DNA from: Neoechinorhynchus agilis
Taxonomy: Eukaryota; Acanthocephala
Direction of reading: 5' to 3'
Assembly: GCA_051530055.1 (NCBI GenBank)
Contig: CM121342.1
Span: forward strand, 1,984,001 to 2,048,000
DNA: 64,000 nucleotides
The notes below the pieces were generated by a model. That model was not told the DNA's origin and ran no database searches. It was given only the letters and a program-made list of their open reading frames with translations. The stretch's first letter is position 1, and each line of letters starts with the position of its first letter. Below are positions 44,526 through 54,500 of the stretch, in pieces. The translations under genes and the position numbers were made by a program.

Positions 44526-45286
44526 CACAAAAATTAACAAAAAAGTTCTGTGGATAAAAATAAAAGTTCATTTTCCTATTAAAGGCCATTTCCTTTTACG
44601 GCTTAAAAACGTTTTGAGACTGAATGTTGACCATAAACTATTGTGTACCCGCTTGCTTGTAAGATTCATATTGATGACAAAGTTGGGTTTCTAGCACTGA
44701 ATAAAATAAGACGCTCCCAAGTATTAAAAACTGAGTACTTAGAAATAGTAATTTGAAATGAATTTGCTAATAAAAGAATAAAGGTATATTATAAATAGTA
44801 TCACCTTTGAGGATTATTGGTACTCATCTAACCTGCGTATACCGATATTGTTTTTCATAAACTCAGATTAAAAGCAGTTATCTTAAACGTTCAGGATATA
44901 AAGCGTATGATCCAAGACATTTCTAGGTTCCTTCTAACTATATCTTAACGAAAAAAGCAAAAATTGCTGCTTTCGGCAAAATTCAGATACAAAATTCGAT
45001 AAATTCGCTAAACTGTTCTTTAAATATTCATTTTAATATGAACCATCACCTTTCATGAAAAACATGGATTTGCTCATAAAGACCGGGTAGTCGAACCTCA
45101 ATAATCGCGATTGTAGCACAGAATCTACACTGCAAATGATTTCCCTGAAGACTCAAAAATCGCGTCTTTGTTAAGTGGCACTCTAGAATTTGCCTTTGGT
45201 ACTTTGCAGCACCAATTTATACAAAAAATACATCGGGTTCGTCAATGGCGCAGCAATAGATAAATCTAATTTGATTAGAAGTGTGT
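44526..45286. other. Gene-free AT-rich stretch
   Basis: I see no coding frame, RNA gene or repeat boundary here. Confidence 0.5.
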
Positions 45287-45432
45287 GATTTAGGTCTTCA
45301 CCCGGTAAAGAGTTTAATAAAGACGTTCTGCAAACTTTGTCGAGACGTCTTTTAATAACCAAAAAAATAATGATGAACCCGACAGAATACGAAACGTCTT
45401 TAATAAACTCCTTACCGAGTGAAGATCTAAAT
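45287..45432 (+). repeat. Palindromic repeat, hammerhead-like family A, copy 4
   Basis: The left arm (TTTAGGTCTTCACCCGGTAA, AGAGTTTAATAAAGACGT) pairs with the right (ACGTCTTTAATAAACTCCTT, ACCGAGTGAAGATCTAAA). Between them are two diverged cores in opposite orientation, so the element is a head-to-head pair. The plus-strand core keeps ATGATGAACCCGAC and GAAACGTC. Confidence 0.85.
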
Positions 45433-46238
45433 AAAACGTATAATAAAAAACCCCTCCTTTACCAACATTTCGACCTAATTTGAGTTTTCTCATTTTATCC
45501 AAAGGTCTGTGGAGCCAACCATAACTCTAATTTTTTTGTAATACAGAATAAAATTCAATGCATTATAAGAACGCAAGCTGTGGGGCACTGTTTCATTGTT
45601 TATTCGGATGGAGAGCACAGTTCCCGGGTTAAAAATTTATCTGACAATGCGGATGTCAAAATCGATTTAAAAGGAAAAACATTTTTATTTCAAGAATCAA
45701 TTCATATATAATGTCACATATCAACGAAAGCAATCGATTTCAAAAAAATATTGCCCTTAAATTTTTTGCAATGATTGATCCCCAAATAAAACACCACACA
45801 ATTAGTCTTGATTTCGAAAGGCGAACACACGAACCCTTCTAAATGTATTCAAAAAATTCACGCGATTTCGTAAAAATAAATCTGCATTACGGTTCAATTG
45901 TTAGCGACCTTGAGATTGTCATATAGGCTGTTAATTTATACAAAATATTCACTTAAATAACATTTGTGCAAGATCTATGACGAGATATTTAACTTGTTCA
46001 TTCATGGACGATCCGAGAAATCGCAATATAACTTCGCGAGCATCCATTATTTGAAATAAAAGTGGTAAACAGGAAAACAACAAAGATAAATTGTTGCATA
46101 GATTTAGCTTTTAAAAATAATTCTCCTGACCGAATTTTCTCCCCTTTGAGTAAGACGATTAATGTGTTGAGAGAATTATTATCGTTGATACCAATCTGAT
46201 TAATTATATTTCTTTTAAAAACACATATAAAACTGTAA
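45433..46238. other. Gene-free AT-rich stretch
   Basis: No supported gene or repeat seen. Confidence 0.5.
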
Positions 46239-46456
46239 AGATATTATTCATTATAGTTTTAGTTTCAATCAATTAGCGATCTTTGATTCAGAAAAATAGA
46301 TTTATCTTGAAAATTTTCGGCCTTTTCGTTGGCCTTCTTCAGTTAATTGTTTGCAAGTTAGTTGAAAAAACTTGCATACAATTGACTGAAGAAGGCCAAC
46401 GAAAAGGCCGAAGATAAATCTATTTTCTGAATCAAAGATCGCTAATTGAAACTGAA
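46239..46456. repeat. Large palindrome of two hammerhead-like family B cores
   Basis: The left arm (to about 46355) and right arm (from about 46370) are mirror images: ATCGCTAATTGAAACTGAAA, TGAATCAAAGATCG, AAATAGATTTATC and the core. The minus-strand core at 46342-46309 reads CTGAAGA, A, GGCC-AACGAAAA-GGCC, GAAAATTTTC. The plus-strand core at 46386-46413 has the same box and stem but lacks the bases after GAA. The same family occurs at 31922, 63683 and, mirrored, at 28594. Confidence 0.88.
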
Positions 46457-47012
46457 ACATAGAAAACTGCAACTTCAACCGATAATAATAAACCAGTGAA
46501 AAAAACACGAGAATAAAATTAAAATTTTAAAAAGCAGGTATCCACTATTAAAAATTCCCAAGCAAAAAAGAAGCAATAGAATAAATCACCATTAATTCAA
46601 TTTAAAGTGCATTTAATTCAAAAAGAATGGTTGCATTCACAAAAAACCGGGCTCTAAAATTTGAAAAAAATAAAATCGTGAATAAACGAGAGTTGCTATT
46701 GAGCATTGCATCAATCGTGGACCCGTTTAAAGATATCCGGTTATTTTCTTTTGGTAGTTTTGCCATCGCTCGGATTTAAGTTCACTAATTCATTTCACCT
46801 CTCGGATAATTCCGACATCCGAAAATCCGAGTGATTTTATAACTAAGAAAAGGATATTCTCTTTTTCCCCTACGATAATAATCCCAGTCATTTCCGGTTA
46901 TTTTTCAATTTCACGAAAAATACTATATTTTTCATTCGAAAGAAATTCTTAGTAATGGAAAAATAAGCAAATTCTCGTATTGGGATCTAAAATTCCTTTT
47001 CACAGTTTCCGA
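46457..47012. other. Upstream region of LSM4
   Basis: AT-rich; no separate gene seen. The last bases (CCTTTTCACAG then 7 nt) form a splice acceptor before the LSM4 start codon. Confidence 0.5.
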
Positions 47013-47428
47013 ATGGTAAGTTTCCGTATTTTCTAAGACTTGAAAACGCGACATTTCCTTCGTTAAAGCTCCCACTTTCGGTTCTCAAAGCAGCCATATC
47101 CCTCCCGGCATTAATCGAGCTAAAAAATGGTGAAACCTACAATGGAATCCTATTCAAATGCGATAACCTCATGAACATTCATTTAAAAGAAGTCATTTGC
47201 ACTTCAAGAGTCGGTGATTAGACTTATGACTTTTTAATTTCATTTCTTTAGGATGGAGACAAATTCTTTAGAATTCCGGAGGTATTTATAAGAGGATGCA
47301 ATGTGAAGTATATCCGTATTTCAGATGATGTTCTCAATAAAGTGAAGGATGAAAGTGGGCGATTTGGACGAATGAGAGGAACGAGCCGTGGGAGATCTTT
47401 TCGAGGAGGACGGGGGCGAGGCTTCTAG
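47013..47428 (+). CDS. lsm4: U6 snRNA-associated Sm-like protein LSM4
   Basis: Three exons by eye: 47013-47015 (just the ATG), 47069-47209 and 47252-47428, encoding 106 residues. The protein reads as LSM4: LPLSVLKAA at the N-terminus, Sm1 motif with [30 protein letters not shown] and [15 protein letters not shown], Sm2 with VKYIRI, and a short Arg/Gly tail ([12 protein letters not shown]). LSM4 is one subunit of the LSM2-8 ring on U6 snRNA in the spliceosome and of the LSM1-7 ring in cytoplasmic mRNA decay. The RG tail is where symmetric arginine methylation occurs in the family. Introns are 53 and 42 bp; the second donor (GTCGGT) is weak but the only one that keeps frame. The start lies 7 nt after a TTTTCACAG acceptor. 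The p32 gene follows on the same strand 770 bp downstream. Confidence 0.95.
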
Positions 47429-48197
47429 TGGAATAAAAGTGTAGGTTGTGGAGTTTCGATTTTTTACTGTGATAAAAAGTATTTTAGATAAAAAATAAAC
47501 AATGGGGAAATTATTGGACACTTAATCGTGAATTTAAAAAAGGATTTTGAGTAAAATTCGTGATTTAAAATACCCTAAATATTTTTTGAGTCCATTGATC
47601 AATTTTTATTCCCAAAAAGCCATTGAGATCACCATAAAATAGACGAATACGGATCTTTTCAGCTCAAAATTTTTTATAGTTTCTTTGCTAAACCCTTGGC
47701 AATAATAAAAATCAATTAAATTGATGATCTTCATAAGACATCCATTCTTACGTTTCCCTAGGTCTTTACCCGTCAAGTCTGCCTCTGTTTGGCTTTAATA
47801 CCAGCAGGGAGAATCACCAAGGGGTGAGGCGTTCATCTCTTTAGCGTTGGAAAATGACCTTTGAACGTGGTAATCGATCCGAGAACTTTGTATTCTTTAC
47901 ACGTTTTTATAAAAAAAAGTTATCAGTTTGATGATCGGGACCGATCGGTTGTTGAGATTTCTCAAAAAAATTTTGTCAATTAAAAAATGAAATTTTGGAT
48001 GTTTGTAGATGGAAACAATAAAAAATTCAATATTTCTTTAATTGTAAACTGTGTCGCTTCTACTTAAACGCGGCTCTCTATTCCCTCATTACATTATTGA
48101 TAGTAGGGCGATTATTGATTATCTCTAGAAAATTTTACAGAATTTCATTGCCCAGAAAAGCAAGAGCGTTTTTGATCGCCGTAAATTCACGTTTCAG
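47429..48197. other. Interval between LSM4 and p32
   Basis: AATAAA at 47433 is the likely LSM4 polyadenylation signal. The stretch 47765-47880 is less AT-rich (AATACCAGCAGGGAGAATC) and might hold a small RNA, but I cannot identify one. Confidence 0.4.
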
Positions 48198-48929
48198 ATG
48201 TACTCAGCAGTCCGCCAGACCGTCCGGAATTTGCTCCGTTTCTGGCCACGGACCCTTAATTCCAACATTAGGTATGAATATTCCTTGCTAAACCGTTTCA
48301 GTTCAACAGCATCTCCTGCTAATTTCGTTGATTTCCTTGAACATGAAATCCGAGCCGAAAAGGATCTTCATCGCGAGTCTTCATCCATTGAACCTCCTTC
48401 AGCAATCTCATCCGGATTCAACGTAGCCTACGATGGATCCCTTGTCACTCTCAGTAAACACCAAGGCAGCAAATCCGTCGATGTTAAGTTTTCTGTGAGT
48501 GCAAGCATTGATACTGGAACGGATGACGAGGACGATATCCAGGAAGGACGCGAGGTGAACGAACAAACGAAGATGCTTTCGAGACCGGAATTCACTATTG
48601 ACGTGACTGATCTGAACACTGCTCCGGGTGCTGATGATCGAGTAGTTTCGTTCTTATGTTCGTTTGTCCAGGACGAAGAAGGAGGTGAAACGTATCAAGT
48701 TGACGAATTCGCTATTCATTCCGGCGAAGAGAAGAATCCTAAAGCGTTTTCAGTCGATTGCAGTGTCTTGGATGAAGAACTATATGAACGAATATGTGAA
48801 TACCTCGAAACCGAGTTCGGTATTGGGGACGATTTCGCGCAGGATGCGGTCCGCCTAGCCACTATGTATGAACATCATTGCTACGTGAATATGCTGACCA
48901 AATTGCGGGCATTTGTTGGTCGAAAATAA
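48198..48929 (+). CDS. Mitochondrial matrix p32 (C1QBP/MAM33 family)
   Basis: A single 243-codon exon. The first 40 residues are rich in Arg, Ser and Asn and have no acidic residue before the Glu at 27, as in a mitochondrial presequence (MYSAVRQTVRNLLRFWPR). The mature part starts with FVDFLEHEIRAEKDL, the family's first helix, has the acidic loop (DTGTDDEDDIQEGR), a central RPEFTIDVT and VVSFLCSF strand region, and ends with the paired helices DDFAQDAVRLATMYEHHCYVNML and LRAFVG, all in the right order. p32 forms a doughnut-shaped trimer in the matrix and supports mitochondrial translation. Length is close to the family's usual 260-280. The ATG directly follows CGTTTCAG, an acceptor with no spacer, which fixes the start. 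It is convergent with the secreted-protein gene, whose inverted-repeat arm begins about 30 bp past this stop. Confidence 0.9.
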   Translation: MYSAVRQTVRNLLRFWPRTLNSNIRYEYSLLNRFSSTASPANFVDFLEHEIRAEKDLHRESSSIEPPSAISSGFNVAYDGSLVTLSKHQGSKSVDVKFSVSASIDTGTDDEDDIQEGREVNEQTKMLSRPEFTIDVTDLNTAPGADDRVVSFLCSFVQDEEGGETYQVDEFAIHSGEEKNPKAFSVDCSVLDEELYERICEYLETEFGIGDDFAQDAVRLATMYEHHCYVNMLTKLRAFVGRK

Positions 48930-48960
48930 ATGAATTTAATGGATCGCCTCGGTTTTTTCA

Positions 48961-51416
48961 TAAACACTTAAAAATAAAACGGATGTTTATTGAAGGGCAA
49001 TAAATAAGGGAAGTCTACAGTAAGCTAAGAATTCCACTTTTGGAATTGTCCAAGGAGATTTAGGAATTAGTAAAGCAAAATCTTCTCGCGGAAGACCACC
49101 TCGCTCTTGACATCTCCCGGATTAGCCGATAATCCGTAATCATGATGTACACCTTGGTTATATGGTTCGAACAACAAAAATGGTATATCTGTTGTTGTGG
49201 TTGGCAGTTGAAAATCTAAAGCCGTCTGAAGCTGAATCTCCGGTTTTAAGTTAAGACTTTCATTCGGTTCCTCGAATTCGTCGCGAAATTGCATGTAAAC
49301 TTCATTTTGGTCCGATTGTGGATGCTCATTTGCCTGTTCATTTTTAAATGCTTGAGAAGGTAGAAAATTCTTGAAGGTCCTAAATTGAAAGTTTGTACTC
49401 ATTTTGTCATTGGGAGGAAATTTCTCTTCCTTGATGTCTAAAGATTCAGTTGGTCGTCCGCATTTGTGATGCGATTGTGTCCGATATCCATCTTCTTTCT
49501 CTGGAGGATGATTCGCTATATCGTTTTTTTCTAGTGGAGATGACATCAACTTTTCGAAAATGGGAAATTGAAGGTTTGTATTCAGTTGGTTATTGAGAGA
49601 GAACTTCTCTGGTTTAAAATCTGAAGATGTAGTTGGCCGCTCGCATTTCTGGTGCGATTGTGTCCGAAATCCATCTTCTTCTTTCTCTGGAGGATGATTC
49701 GCTATATCGATTTTTTCTAGTAGAGATGACACCAACTTTTCGAAAATGGGAAATTGAAGGTTTGTATTCAGTTGGTCATCAGGAGAGAACTTCTCTGGTT
49801 TATAATCTGAAAATGTAGTTGGCCGCCCGCATTTGTGATGCGATTTGGATCGTAATCCATTGTTGTATGAGGTTGGAAGCTCATTTGCTATCTGGGTGTT
49901 GTGTAGATGAGACGATATCAACTTTTCAAAGATTGGAAATTGGACGTCATTGTTCGTTTGCCCTACAGGAGAGAAAACCTCTGGTTGGAAAGTTAAAGCT
50001 TCTGTTGGCATTCCGATTAAATGATGAGATTCTGGGTGCAAACCGTCCATTCCGGGTTTTTTCAGCTGCGAAGATAAGAACTCCAGAATTGGAAATTTTA
50101 AATTTGTCTCGATATGACCGGGCGATGTGTGATCATTTGGCATTCCGAATCTATGATGCGATTGAGGAATTATCTGTTCGTGGTGGTATACTGGGACCGT
50201 TACATGTGACGGGTTTAATAATTCCAACGAAACAGGAATTCCTTCAAGCTCAAGTACGGTTTGTAGCATTGATTGAGCTTCATTAAATTGTGGTTTGGTG
50301 GCGGTAACTGGAAAGACATACGCTGCACCACTGATTTCTGTTCTCATTATGAATCCTAGTTTAATTAAACGATCCAAAAGAAGGAGTGCTGTGTATTCTT
50401 TTAGAATATCTTCATTGATACCCAATCTGTACAATTCGTCCGGTAACCGTATACGAAATAACAGCGGCTCATTGATCTGAATTAATCCGTTCCCAATCCG
50501 GACGTGACTTGGATGATATTCGATCAAAAAATCATTTATTCGGTGGATTGTGTACGGTAATGATCGAACTCCAACAAATAGGAGAAGACAGTAAAAAATT
50601 GTAGCTTTAGATAACATTGTACGGTGTATTTTACAATTCAAAAGTATCGAACTATACCATATGGAAGGGTTGGTATGCACGGGATTGGAAGTAGCAAATT
50701 ATTTGTGTGTTTGCGGTCGATTTTGAAAGTGATGTTTTTATTTGATGGCTTTTTCAACCGGTATAGTTTCTTAGATTTTGTTTTAAAAGTGGCGTGCATG
50801 ATATTTAGTATGTCGTAAAGTTTATAATCTCTACAGTGAGCATTCTTCTATCGGACGAACGATGGCCAATCCTCTTCGAAATCAATAAATAATGACTCAA
50901 AAATACTAGTTTACTCATAATTCCGTAACAATATAGAACGAATGCCGACTGGGAAATTAAATTTTAATTCTGCTTTAATATATTGATGATTATATTTTCT
51001 CGAATTAAATACTAAATAAACAATAATGTTTTGCTGTCCATAATTTTCATAATTTTCATTGAAGTTATTTAGGACACTTTAGTTTGTGTTCGGATGTTGT
51101 TTGCGTTAAATGGCAAATAGATAACTGCGATATATAACCATTTATTGTAAGTTAGTTAAAAACAAAATAAATTCGTAAGCAAATACCTCGAAGATCTAAT
51201 TCAAATGCTGAAAAAAAACCTAAGTTCGCTTATAAGAATTATAAACTGATCGAATGTTTATTCGTCAAATAAACTGTTACGTCCGCTCACATTGCAATAC
51301 AGGATTATTACAATATCAGTCTTCAGATTGATATCGTTTATCTAAACCGACTGTGGTTTAGATAGTTTATTTGATCAATGGTCGAAATCTAAACAAAGAA
51401 CAAAAATACATTTTTA
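48961..51416. repeat. Left arm of inverted repeat carrying secreted-protein gene
   Basis: This 2.46-kb arm is the reverse complement of 56932-59387 (paired coordinates sum to 108348). From about 49067 to 51020 I saw no difference. Scattered differences appear outside: near 48993, 49010 and 49055 on the 3' side and near 51027, 51200 and 51345 on the 5' side. Confidence 0.95.
49067..50617 (-). CDS. Novel secreted repeat protein, copy 1
   Basis: An intronless gene encoding 516 residues, identical in amino-acid sequence to the copy at 57731-59281. Residues 1-19 (MLSKATIFYCLLLFVGVRS) are a signal peptide. Residues about 20-150 form a folded-looking domain with EPLLFRIRLPDELYRLG, a helix around LLLLDRLIKLGF and AAYVFPV. 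From about 165 to the end come four or five imperfect repeats of about 62 residues, built of S-H-H-x-x-G-x-P, a KPEKFSP-like acidic step and LQFPIFEKLVSS. The third and fourth units keep one Cys each (HHKCGRP, HQKCERP). The tail is Gln/Asn/Pro-rich. I do not recognise the family; the layout suggests an extracellular, structural or interaction protein. The start is the ATG of the signal peptide; an upstream in-frame extension lacks an ATG. The 3' flank carries AATAAA-type signals. Confidence 0.8.
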   Translation of the reverse strand: MLSKATIFYCLLLFVGVRSLPYTIHRINDFLIEYHPSHVRIGNGLIQINEPLLFRIRLPDELYRLGINEDILKEYTALLLLDRLIKLGFIMRTEISGAAYVFPVTATKPQFNEAQSMLQTVLELEGIPVSLELLNPSHVTVPVYHHEQIIPQSHHRFGMPNDHTSPGHIETNLKFPILEFLSSQLKKPGMDGLHPESHHLIGMPTEALTFQPEVFSPVGQTNNDVQFPIFEKLISSHLHNTQIANELPTSYNNGLRSKSHHKCGRPTTFSDYKPEKFSPDDQLNTNLQFPIFEKLVSSLLEKIDIANHPPEKEEDGFRTQSHQKCERPTTSSDFKPEKFSLNNQLNTNLQFPIFEKLMSSPLEKNDIANHPPEKEDGYRTQSHHKCGRPTESLDIKEEKFPPNDKMSTNFQFRTFKNFLPSQAFKNEQANEHPQSDQNEVYMQFRDEFEEPNESLNLKPEIQLQTALDFQLPTTTTDIPFLLFEPYNQGVHHDYGLSANPGDVKSEVVFREKILLY

Positions 51417-52204
51417 AATCTCCATCAAAACTGCAAATTTCCCTTTTGCTCCCAGCTTTCAGACGTGTTTGTTTTTGCGTAATGTGGGAAGCGAGTCAGA
51501 TCTCGCTGTTTCTACTTTCCTGGTTTTTATCGTTTGCAAAATCTACCATTTGTTCCATAATTCATTTCAGACCCTAAGTTAAATTTTTAGAATTCTAACG
51601 CCATGGCACAATCCTTTTAAAATCTTTTGCCTCCATATAACGAAATTTTAGAAATACTGATTCTAAGGACAAATTGGACAATTGTAGTTTAATGTTACAC
51701 GAAATACAACAAATGTTTGTAACTAATTTTCACATTGAAATCGATGTAAATTTTTCCATCTTTTTGAAATCAATCGCAAAAGTTCATCGAAAGCATTTAT
51801 TAAAAATATAGCTAAATGTAAGCAATAGCAAGTAAAATATAAATCAATATTTTACCAATTTTATTTATCAATAACTCTGTTGTCGTGGAATGACGGTTTG
51901 ATCAACTTGAACAATATCAGTCATGAGTATTCTCATCAAATTCGTTATTTCTTTAACAACGACCCTTACAAAGGTTTTGTTAACTCAATTCTTCAATCGT
52001 TCTTCTACAACCGTGCAACTCGTAAATGCCTAATTTATCTTGGTAATAAGAAAATAAAATGAAGTTCATAAGATTGCCTTGAGAACATATTACATAATTA
52101 AAGCCTTCATACTGCTTTTGATTTTATTTAAACGCCACCGGAAACTCAAAGCCGTGCGTTATCTTGAAATATGATTCCAAAAAATGAATTCAACACAGTT
52201 CACC
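51417..52204. other. Inner flank of the left arm
   Basis: AT-rich; a short frame at 51371-51577 starts inside the arm and runs out of it and is not credible. I see no gene. Confidence 0.5.
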
Positions 52205-53165
52205 GAGCAGATTTGCTCGAAGTCACGCACCAGAAGCATTTCGCTATTTCGTAAATGCCTATGAGACTTCAACTCCTTTATTGTGATTAATTGTTCTGGC
52301 AACTTTACTCTTAACCTCCCCGATATATGATTTATTGTAAATTTTCGACCGCATGCAGTCCTCTTCAGACATGTATAATATGCGTTTTACATTAATTTGT
52401 GCTTACATTACTCATTTCAGGTACCCTGGGTCGTAAATCCCGAAAGTGATCTCACACTTCCTTGAGTGTTGGTAAGTTTGATGCTAACTCTTGGAATTCT
52501 CAGATTCCAAGACTGCGTATTACCCTCTGTACAACATACAGACACAAAAAGCGCCTCCTTGATCACTCTTCTCCTATTGTTAGTTTCCTTGGTCAACACT
52601 GCAGCTTTCGAAAAATCGATTTCTAACATCCTAGAGCCGAGCGATCCTTGCCGACTCGATGGTGGTAGACCGGACGGTGTTACTGTATTCCCACGGCGAG
52701 GGGAGGCAAATGCTTTCTCTGCGAATCGCCACTATTAGAACAGAGGGAGCAGCAACCCCCGCCGAGGACGGCAAAAAGACAAAATGCAGGGGCCTGAGTC
52801 GAAATCATTATTTCGTTCCCTTTGGGGTCGAGACACTCGGGTCGTTTGGTACCGCGGCATAGGACCTGGTCAAGCAATTGTCCAAGAGATTGAGACGAAT
52901 CACTGGCGATCCGAGAACAGGGGCATTCCTCCTACAAAACATTAGTCTGGCTGTGCAACGGGAACGCTGCATCCGTACTAAGACGGCAACTGAGTGATCC
53001 AGAGCGATGGGGTAAATTTTTTACCACCAAGTCGTCTTAAGGCAAATGATGAACCTATTAATGGATTATATACGGTCGATTGCTTGTCGAGGTATCTACA
53101 AAATTGTTTTTCTATTATGCAATGAACTCATAATCCATTAAATTTATGATATCATTATTTATTGG
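52205..53165 (+). mobile_element. Internally deleted LINE copy with intact 3' end
   Basis: A short RT piece (52215-52285, with a HAPEAF..F-NAY-like peptide) is followed, after a non-matching segment, by the C-terminal part from about 52600 (LEPSDPCRLDGGRPDGVTVF, FVPFGVETLG) and a 3' tail ending GATATCATTATTTATTG at 53165. The last 250 bp are mirrored at 54239-54500. There is no poly(A) at the end, as expected for R2-type elements. It has several frameshifts. Confidence 0.8.
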
Positions 53166-53672
53166 GAGCGACATAAGGAGAATTTTGTGCTAATGAACGA
53201 ATTAATCGCTCCGTTCGCAGCAAATCTGCTATTAAGTACTCGACCTGAAAATGTCATTTTACGAAACCTGCTACGCGAATCCACAAGTTGTCGGACGTAG
53301 AATTACGAAGCAATTTCAATAGTAGCAAAAATCAAAACATAATTTGTTTAAGATACTCAAACACAATATTTACGTTTATAATGACTGTTAAATCCGGAAC
53401 GGATGATGGACGGAAGGCTCAATTCGTTTATCATTACGGTATTCTCAGTGGCAAATAAGATAGATGGGATTTAGATAGGATTATTGTTATGATGTTTATT
53501 ACTTCATGACAATTTTTATAATTTGTTGTAACAATCTAAGAATTTCCAAAAATTTATATCGACTATTTTAAAATACGCTCCATTGACATAATTGTTGCAA
53601 AACATTAAACTTATTTTTACACCGAATATTGACGATTAGTATATCGTTGTTAAATTTCGTCGAAAAACGTCA
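53166..53672. other. Upstream region of the LRR gene
   Basis: Single-copy AT-rich DNA between the LINE and the LRR gene; no other feature seen. Confidence 0.5.
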
Positions 53673-54128
53673 ATGGATACAAAATCAACTCAAGATGAAC
53701 AGCGTCGAGAACCAATGAGTATAGTAAACGGCATAGTTATCACTGGAAAAGTTAGCGTCTTGAGTGAGGGACTTTTCAATTTAACAAACATTTGCGCGTT
53801 GATAGTCAAGGATAATCTTCTAACTTCGATTCCTACTCTTATAAGGAACCTTGTAAATTTAGAAACTTTGGATGCAACAAACAATCGTCTTATTTATATA
53901 CCACCAGAAATTGGAGAATTGAGTAACCTGAAGGATCTCCGATTGTCCATTAATAAACTAAAGGTGGTACCTGTTGAGATTTGCAAATTAAAGAATTTAC
54001 GTTGCCTTGATCTAAACCACAATCCGTTGCAGGAACCGCTGAAGAGCGTTTATGCGCAGAGAAATTTAGCGAAGACTTTGGAATATCTCTCCCGCCTTTA
54101 TGCCCAACGTTTAATTCAGAGACAATAA
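53673..54128 (+). CDS. Small leucine-rich-repeat protein, 151 aa
   Basis: A single-exon frame with about four typical LRRs of 23 residues, from about residue 33 to 125: LTSIPTLIRNLVNLETLDAT, NNRLIYIPPEIGELSNLKDL, NKLKVVPVEICKLKNLRCLD and LNHNPLQEPLK. A helical cap follows (LAKTLEYLSRLYAQRLIQRQ). There is no signal peptide, so it is probably intracellular. The LxxLPxEIxxLxxLxxL type occurs in LRRC40/57-like, shoc2-like and CCR4-N-terminal proteins; the short length and absence of any catalytic domain argue for a scaffold or adaptor. It lies alone between two LINE copies in opposite orientation, and between the two arms of the inverted duplication. The start is the first ATG; no acceptor lies immediately before it. 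Confidence 0.82.
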   Translation: MDTKSTQDEQRREPMSIVNGIVITGKVSVLSEGLFNLTNICALIVKDNLLTSIPTLIRNLVNLETLDATNNRLIYIPPEIGELSNLKDLRLSINKLKVVPVEICKLKNLRCLDLNHNPLQEPLKSVYAQRNLAKTLEYLSRLYAQRLIQRQ

Positions 54129-54238
54129 GAAAAGACCTTACGATGAAGTTGGGATCGCGAAAAATATAAATATAAAGAAACTGTATAAGATTGCACTTGT
54201 GTTTCGTATTTGAACACGGTGATGAATTTTGTTTTTAT

Positions 54239-54500
54239 CAATAAATAATGATATCATAAATTTAATGGATTATGAGTTCATTGCATAATAGAAAAACAAT
54301 TTTGTAGATACCTCGACAAGCAATCGACCGTATATAATCCATTAATAGGTTCATCATTTGCCTTAAGACGACTTGGTGGTAAAAAATTTACCCCATCGCT
54401 CTGGATCAATCAGTTGCCGTCTTAGTGTAATGGTCAAAAAGACGGATGCAGCGTCCCCGTTGCACAGCTAGACTAATGTTTTGTAGGAGGAATGCTCCTA
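54239..54500 (-). mobile_element. LINE 3' end, inverted mate of 52917-53165
   Basis: The minus strand runs from coding remains (FLLQNISLAVQ-like, near 54500-54470) through the 3' tail to CAATAAATAATGATATC at 54239. It matches 52917-53165 in inverted orientation with small indels. Both copies end at the same base of the tail, which marks the element's true 3' end. Confidence 0.85.

Noticed and set aside
47760-47880. A small RNA gene between LSM4 and p32
   Set aside because: Composition is raised but I could not fold it into any known snRNA, snoRNA or tRNA.
49819-50286. A 155-codon frame antisense to the secreted-protein gene, present in both copies
   Set aside because: It is kept only because the DNA is identical; it has no motif and lies opposite a gene with a clear signal peptide and repeats.
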